From positions 1 to 17,386 of the forward strand of contig CAZJAK010000048.1 in NCBI GenBank assembly GCA_964543935.1: a stretch of 17,386 nucleotides of DNA. Reading direction: 5' to 3'. The notes under the pieces are model-generated. The model was given only the letters and a program-made list of their open reading frames with translations, was not told the origin of the DNA and ran no database searches. The DNA is from JAAYDK01 sp964543935. GTDB lineage: Bacteria; Spirochaetota; Spirochaetia; Sphaerochaetales; Sphaerochaetaceae. A program made the translations under genes and the position numbers. Numbering within the stretch: position 1 is the first letter of the stretch; every line of letters begins with the position of its first letter. Below, one piece after another: positions 13,274-17,386 of the stretch.

Positions 13274-15625
13274 ATGTACACAGATCGACAACGGGTCAAT
13301 GAACTCCTTCGGACCATGACATTGAAGGAGAAAATCGCCCAAATGGTTTCCGTTTGGCTTGAGCTGAGCGAGGATGGCAGCTTCAACGTGCGCGAAGCAT
13401 TCTCACAGCGAAAACGGGGAAGCCAAGATATCCACGAGGTTCTCGGCGACGGCATCGGGCAACTCACCAGGCCGTTCGGTACGGTGGCCAACGGCATTGT
13501 CGGGCAAGCCCGGGCAGTGAACCGCATTCAACGCTACTTGCTCGAACGAACCAGATTGCACATCCCGGCCATGCTGCACGAGGAATGCCTGACAGGTGTG
13601 ATGGTCAAGGGCGCTACGATCTTTCCAAGCTCGTTGAACAGCGCGTCCAGCTGGGATACAGCCTTGTTGGAACGGGTAGCAGCCACCATCGGTGCCGAAT
13701 TGCGATCCTTGGGAGCTCATCAAGGGTTGGCGCCAGTGCTCGATGTGGCCCGCGACGCCCGTTGGGGTCGTCTGGAGGAGACCTTCGGTGAAGACCCCTA
13801 CCTGACCGGTTGCATGGGAATCGCCTATGTGGAGGGTCTGCAAGGGAAGCGCCGTTCTCCCATCGCTACCCTCAAGCATTTTGTCGGGCATTCGGGTAGC
13901 GAAGGTGGCCGCAACCACGCGCCGGTCCACATGGGTGAACGTGAAATGCGCAACACCTTCGCTTTGCCGTTCGAGATGGTGGTGAAAGAGGCTAGGCCTG
14001 GAAGCTTGATGCCTGCCTATCATGATATCGATGGCATCCCCTGTACCGCCAACCGCAAGTTGGTGACCTCGATGCTCAAGCGGCAGTGGGGTTTCGACGG
14101 TCTGGTGGTGGCCGATTACGAAGCTGTCAGCCAGTTGAAGGTCGACCATCGGATTGCCTCCGACCTGGCTGAGGCGGCGGCATTGGCCGTCAACGCCGGT
14201 ATGGACATCGAGTTGCCGGGATTCACGGCCTTCCGCTCTGGCCTTGAACAAGCACTCGAGCGTGGCTTGGTAGAGATGGCCGCCATCGATGCTGCCGTCA
14301 CACGGATCTTGCGGGAAAAACTCCGCCAAGGAGTCTTCGAACATCCCTACATCGACGAGCATACCATCATGCTCTCGAGCGATGCCAGCCATGCCTTGGC
14401 GGTCGAGGCAGCCGAGAAGTCGATGGTGTTGCTAAAGAATGACGGTATGTTGCCGTTGCAAAACTGCCGTACTATTGCGGTGATCGGACCATTGGCCGAC
14501 CATCCCTACGCCATGTATGGCGGTTATGCCCCACCGGTGCACCTGCAGGGCGCCCATGGCCCGCATGAGACAGTCCCAGAGCGGGCCATGAGCATCCGCA
14601 CAGCTATCGAGCAGCTCGCTCCACAGGCCGATGTGGCGTATGAACCAGGCTGTTTGTTGTTCGAAGGCCCCTTTGAACGCTCGTTTTTCTTTCCCGGCGA
14701 CGTGCACGAGGACGACAAGCAGGCTAAAAAAGAACTCAGTACCGATACAGGCTACATCGTACGGGCAGTAGCAGCAGCGCGTGACGCCGATGCGGTGGTA
14801 CTGGTCGTAGGCGACTTGGCCGGTTTGTTCCAGCAGGGGACGGTCGGGGAGGGCTCCGACGCCGACACCTTGCGGCTTCCCGGTGTCCAAGAGCAGTTGA
14901 TGGAGGCGGTGTTGGCGACCGGAACGCCGGTGGCGGTGGTGCTTGTCAGCGGCAGACCCTATACTGTTGCGGCGGCAGTCGAACAGGCTGCGGCAATCGT
15001 GGCGGCATGGCTGCCGGGTGAAGGCGGTGGCGAAGCCATAGCCCGCATTCTGTTTGGATTGGCCAACCCAAGCGGCAAGACGTGCTTGTCCTTTCCCATC
15101 GATGTCGGTGCGATGCCGTATGCCTACAACCACTTCCAGAAGGCGGGAGGGCTGCCTAAGCAAACTTCATTCGGCTCTGTGTTCCCGTTCGGATTTGGTT
15201 TGAGTTACACTAACTTCGCCTACCATGACGGGTTTACGACCAAACAGTCGGTTGAAACCAACGGTACGATCACCATCGGCATCACCGTGACCAATACCGG
15301 AGGGCGTAGCGGTGACGAGGTTGTGCAACTGTATGTTCGCGATACGCTTTCGTCGATTGTCAGGCCCGCCAAGGAACTGAAGGGTTTCGCCCGTGTCGCT
15401 TTGGAGGCCAAGGAGAGCAAGAAGGTGGTGTTTTCCCTGCCAGCCGATGTGCTCTCGTTTGTGAACGACGGCAAACGGATCGTTGAACCGGGTGCCTTCG
15501 AGATCATGATCGGCAGTTCGTCCTGCGACACGCGATGGTCGACTGAGGTGGTGCTGACCGGCCCGAAACGGATCATGGACAAAACGTGGCGGTGCCGGAG
15601 CACAGTCGAGACATTCAGCGTGTAA
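13274..15625 (+). CDS. Intracellular glycoside hydrolase family 3 (beta-glucosidase/beta-xylosidase)
   Basis: This 783-residue enzyme should cleave a terminal beta-linked sugar from imported oligosaccharides. The N-terminal barrel (about 10-350) has HEECLTGVMVKGATIFP (102-118), RWGRLEETFGEDPYL (163-177), KHF (201-203) and the nucleophile motif GLVVADYEAV with D281. The alpha/beta-sandwich domain (about 385-620) has SMVLLKNDGMLPL and GEGSDADTLRLP, where E526 is a plausible acid/base. A C-terminal Fn3-like domain (about 655-745) includes GDEVVQLYVRD and RPAKELKGF. There is no signal peptide, so it acts in the cytoplasm. Substrate choice between glucoside and xyloside cannot be settled by eye. 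GGAGG (13257-13261) is 12 bases upstream, slightly long. A small CTGCC/GGCAG hairpin precedes it. It is last in the sugar operon and converges with the SGNH gene 9 bases away. Confidence 0.95.
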   Translation: MYTDRQRVNELLRTMTLKEKIAQMVSVWLELSEDGSFNVREAFSQRKRGSQDIHEVLGDGIGQLTRPFGTVANGIVGQARAVNRIQRYLLERTRLHIPAMLHEECLTGVMVKGATIFPSSLNSASSWDTALLERVAATIGAELRSLGAHQGLAPVLDVARDARWGRLEETFGEDPYLTGCMGIAYVEGLQGKRRSPIATLKHFVGHSGSEGGRNHAPVHMGEREMRNTFALPFEMVVKEARPGSLMPAYHDIDGIPCTANRKLVTSMLKRQWGFDGLVVADYEAVSQLKVDHRIASDLAEAAALAVNAGMDIELPGFTAFRSGLEQALERGLVEMAAIDAAVTRILREKLRQGVFEHPYIDEHTIMLSSDASHALAVEAAEKSMVLLKNDGMLPLQNCRTIAVIGPLADHPYAMYGGYAPPVHLQGAHGPHETVPERAMSIRTAIEQLAPQADVAYEPGCLLFEGPFERSFFFPGDVHEDDKQAKKELSTDTGYIVRAVAAARDADAVVLVVGDLAGLFQQGTVGEGSDADTLRLPGVQEQLMEAVLATGTPVAVVLVSGRPYTVAAAVEQAAAIVAAWLPGEGGGEAIARILFGLANPSGKTCLSFPIDVGAMPYAYNHFQKAGGLPKQTSFGSVFPFGFGLSYTNFAYHDGFTTKQSVETNGTITIGITVTNTGGRSGDEVVQLYVRDTLSSIVRPAKELKGFARVALEAKESKKVVFSLPADVLSFVNDGKRIVEPGAFEIMIGSSSCDTRWSTEVVLTGPKRIMDKTWRCRSTVETFSV

Positions 15626-15634
15626 CTGACATCA

Positions 15635-16336
15635 TCAAGCACTCCGGTACGCTTCGCGGTAGTCTGCAAGCAACCTCAGCATCAGTTCATGACCCTCTTC
15701 GTTTGGATGGATGCCATCGTTGCATATCAACGACATGCAGTCCTTGCGTGCCAGAAATCCACTGCGGATATCAAGGAGGCGGCAATGCGTGTCTGCTGCG
15801 GTGGTGGCGATCTGCAGCGAGTACAACTCTTGGTGACGGGCAATCACGTTGACATCGCCAAGCCAATGCAGGATGTTGGACCGCACCAAGCCTGTCCGGC
15901 ACACATGGGTCAGGTATCGTTCCGAATCGATTGGCGGCAATGTCATGAGCAGCGGTTCGATCCGGTTTGACCGAAGCAAGCCGATCATCGACCGCAGCGT
16001 TGCTGAGAATACTTTCAGCGGCGTCTTGGGCACGTGCTCGCCTTCGGGAAAAGCTGACACCTCATCCCACAAGAAATCGCAGTCATTGCCACCGAATTCC
16101 AACACGGCATAATCGCATTGCATCCCGTTGGCCAGTGCGCGTTGCAGCAACTGCATCCCTTTGGTGACGGTGCATCCGAACAATGTAGTCGCCTGCACCT
16201 CAAGGCCCAGACGCAGCGCGACAAGCTGTGGTTGCAGCACCGCCGACACCATGTAGCGTCCTTCCGGTTCATGATAGACGATCCCTTTCATGATGGAATC
16301 CCCAAACACCCGAACTTTAGGCAATATGTTTTCCAT
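15635..16336 (-). CDS. SGNH/GDSL-family hydrolase (probable carbohydrate esterase or lipase-like)
   Basis: This 233-residue enzyme has all four SGNH blocks: GDS with nucleophile S14 (VRVFGDSIMKG), a block II glycine (G54, LFGCTV), GGND with N84 (82-85), and catalytic D207/H210 in NDGIHPNEEGH. No signal peptide or membrane segment is visible, so the enzyme is cytoplasmic. The family removes acyl groups from sugars, lipids or thioesters. Sitting tail to tail with a GH3 sugar hydrolase suggests deacetylation of imported oligosaccharides (inference). The ATG at 16336 is preceded by AGAGAGG about 9 bases upstream and a clear promoter at 16365-16393. The 9-base convergent gap to the GH3 gene leaves no room for an independent terminator. 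Confidence 0.92.
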   Translation of the reverse strand: MENILPKVRVFGDSIMKGIVYHEPEGRYMVSAVLQPQLVALRLGLEVQATTLFGCTVTKGMQLLQRALANGMQCDYAVLEFGGNDCDFLWDEVSAFPEGEHVPKTPLKVFSATLRSMIGLLRSNRIEPLLMTLPPIDSERYLTHVCRTGLVRSNILHWLGDVNVIARHQELYSLQIATTAADTHCRLLDIRSGFLARKDCMSLICNDGIHPNEEGHELMLRLLADYREAYRSA

Positions 16337-16364
16337 GGCTTTTCAACCTCTCTTCTGCAATGGA

Positions 16365-16393
16365 ATTGTAAGAAAAGCCACTTACTCGGACAA
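16365..16393 (-). promoter_or_regulatory. Promoter of the SGNH hydrolase gene
   Basis: On the minus strand TTGTCC (16393-16388), a 17-base spacer and TACAAT (16370-16365; 5/6 to consensus) predict a start near 16358, giving a leader of about 22 bases with an AGAGAGG ribosome-binding site. The -35 box overlaps the palindrome at 16386-16405. Confidence 0.58.
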
Positions 16394-16405
16394 TGGTGTG
16401 TCCGA
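16386..16405. promoter_or_regulatory. Operator-like inverted repeat in the divergent promoter region
   Basis: TCGGACA (16386-16392) and TGTCCGA (16399-16405) form a perfect 7-6-7 palindrome over the -35 box of the SGNH gene. A third half-site TCGGAC lies at 16423-16428, toward the divergent MFS gene. The size and placement fit a dimeric repressor site controlling one or both genes; the regulator is not identified. The rest of the 162-base gap (16337-16498) holds only the promoter and a weak -35-like TTAACC at 16451. Confidence 0.5.
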
Positions 16406-16498
16406 ACCATGCCCATCAACATTCGGACGGTAAATTTCGACTAGTATCCATTAACCATTCGGGAAAAAGCGTGCTATGGTGGATCAAGCGGGACTGTC

Positions 16499-17386
16499 AT
16501 GGAATCACGAACCTTTGCATGGTATAAATTCCTGCAACACCTCATGCCGATCTACCCGGTCTACAACCTATTGTTCATCAGATCGGGTTTGGACATGGCC
16601 GAGGTTTCTTGGTTGTTGGCCATCTGGTCGGTCCCAGTCGTGCTCCTGGAGGTCCCGAGCGGGATTGTGGCCGACCGCTACAGCCGGCGCAAGCTTGTGC
16701 TGATCGCGGCATTGCTCAAAGCACTCTGTTTCTTGGCATGGGTTCTCGGCCAATCGTTCGGCTGGTTTGCAGCAGGATTCATCCTGTGGGGGATTGCCGA
16801 GGCCTTGGCTTCAGGAGCCGAGGAGGCTTTGTTGTTCGACAACCTCAAGGCGCGGGGAGCCTCCGGTACGTTTGAGTCGGTTTATGGCAAAGGCATGGCG
16901 GCAGAACGGATTGCCGTCGCAGTGTCCTGTTTCAGCGGCGGGCTGTTGGCCCAATGGTTGGGATTCGACTTCGTATTGCTGTGTTCGGCAGCCACTGGCA
17001 TGGCTTCGTTCTTGGTGGCCATGACCTTCAAGGAACCCTACCGGGAACACATTGCCAGCGAGCCACTCCATGCTGGCATCCGCACCGGCTTGGTTGAAGT
17101 ATACTCGCACACCGTCCACACCATACGCCATCGGAGATTGTTGACGACCGTGGTGTTGGTGGTCTTGGCAGTGGGGATGGCCGGTATTCTCGATGAATAC
17201 GATCCTCTCATCGCCGAGCGCTACGGATTCTCTCTTGCCGTCATCGGCTATTGGGTCGGCACACGGTACCTGATCGAGGCCTTGGGAGCTTCGTTGGCCC
17301 ATCGTATCGGCAGCCTAAGGCTGCTGAAGGGAAACGATGGCAACGGAGCCGTCTGGTGGATGTGCGGCATGGCTGCAGTAAGCTTG
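16499..17386 (+). CDS. MFS transporter (3' end off window)
   Basis: Translation from the ATG at 16499 stays open to the right edge (296 residues), so about a quarter to a third of a normal MFS protein (about 400) is missing. It begins MESRTFAWYKFLQHLMPIYP and has the MFS motif A as GIVADRYSRRKLVLIAA in loop 2-3, plus several hydrophobic helices. A charged stretch in transmembrane region 4 reads EALASGAEEALLFDNL; the GAEEALLFD pattern is typical of a widespread uncharacterised bacterial MFS group rather than the DHA3-like exporter at 1-1090. Substrate unknown. The ribosome-binding site is weak (GCGGGA). It is transcribed divergently from the SGNH hydrolase and may share its operator. Confidence 0.88.
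   Translation, partial: MESRTFAWYKFLQHLMPIYPVYNLLFIRSGLDMAEVSWLLAIWSVPVVLLEVPSGIVADRYSRRKLVLIAALLKALCFLAWVLGQSFGWFAAGFILWGIAEALASGAEEALLFDNLKARGASGTFESVYGKGMAAERIAVAVSCFSGGLLAQWLGFDFVLLCSAATGMASFLVAMTFKEPYREHIASEPLHAGIRTGLVEVYSHTVHTIRHRRLLTTVVLVVLAVGMAGILDEYDPLIAERYGFSLAVIGYWVGTRYLIEALGASLAHRIGSLRLLKGNDGNGAVWWMCGMAAVSL

Noticed and set aside
13403..14392. Long open frame antisense to the GH3 gene.
   Set aside because: Shadow of a GC-rich, strongly biased coding sequence; no motif support.
1..17386. Mobile elements, CRISPR arrays, rRNA/tRNA genes or prophage genes.
   Set aside because: No transposase or integrase motifs, no regularly spaced repeats, no terminal inverted repeats and no tRNA or rRNA signatures were seen on either strand.

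Overview
The window looks like chromosomal DNA from a diderm, sugar-fermenting bacterium, most likely a spirochaete of the Sphaerochaeta/Spirochaeta type. This is an inference from three things: the style of the solute-binding-protein signal peptide (ending ...LFAQGG), a cytoplasmic LacI-type sensor fused to a kinase, and heavy use of TTG for leucine. No rRNA or other taxonomic marker is present. Coding density is high and base composition is even. I see no insertion sequence, phage gene, tRNA or CRISPR array.

Layout. (1) Positions 1-5234, minus strand: an apparent operon read right to left, with an ABC-2 type ATPase, two ABC-2 permeases, a five-helix NarL/DesK-type histidine kinase and a LuxR-type response regulator. 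The joints overlap or nearly touch. A 97-base gap with its own candidate promoter leads to an MFS exporter that runs off the left edge. The ATPase-permease-permease-kinase-regulator order resembles the Bacillus linearmycin-resistance locus (lnrLMN/lnrJK), so export of a lipophilic toxin or antibiotic is the leading guess. (2) Positions 5388-6590, plus strand: a lone secreted, probably beta-barrel, protein of unknown function with a strong promoter. (3) Positions 6665-9677, plus strand: a soluble hybrid kinase (LacI/periplasmic-binding-like sugar domain, middle region, GAF-like region, coiled coil, HisKA_3/HATPase) and its LuxR-type response regulator. (4) Positions 9678-15625, plus strand: a GC-rich leader that can fold into a multi-stem RNA, then a sugar-binding protein, a strong intercistronic hairpin, two MalF/MalG-like permeases and an intracellular GH3 glycosidase. 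(5) Positions 15635-16336, minus strand: an SGNH hydrolase convergent with the GH3 gene. Across a palindrome-bearing divergent promoter region lies a second, unrelated MFS transporter (16499 to the right edge).

How they may work together. Regions 3 and 4 read as one sugar-utilisation unit. An oligosaccharide is captured by the binding protein, imported by the two permeases using an ATPase encoded elsewhere, and hydrolysed in the cytoplasm by the GH3 enzyme. The SGNH hydrolase may remove acyl groups. The LacI-like kinase has no membrane segment or signal peptide, so it would sense the imported or released sugar inside the cell and signal through phosphotransfer to the adjacent regulator. It takes the place of a classical LacI repressor. 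This module and the structured leader in front of the binding-protein gene are the most interesting parts of the window.
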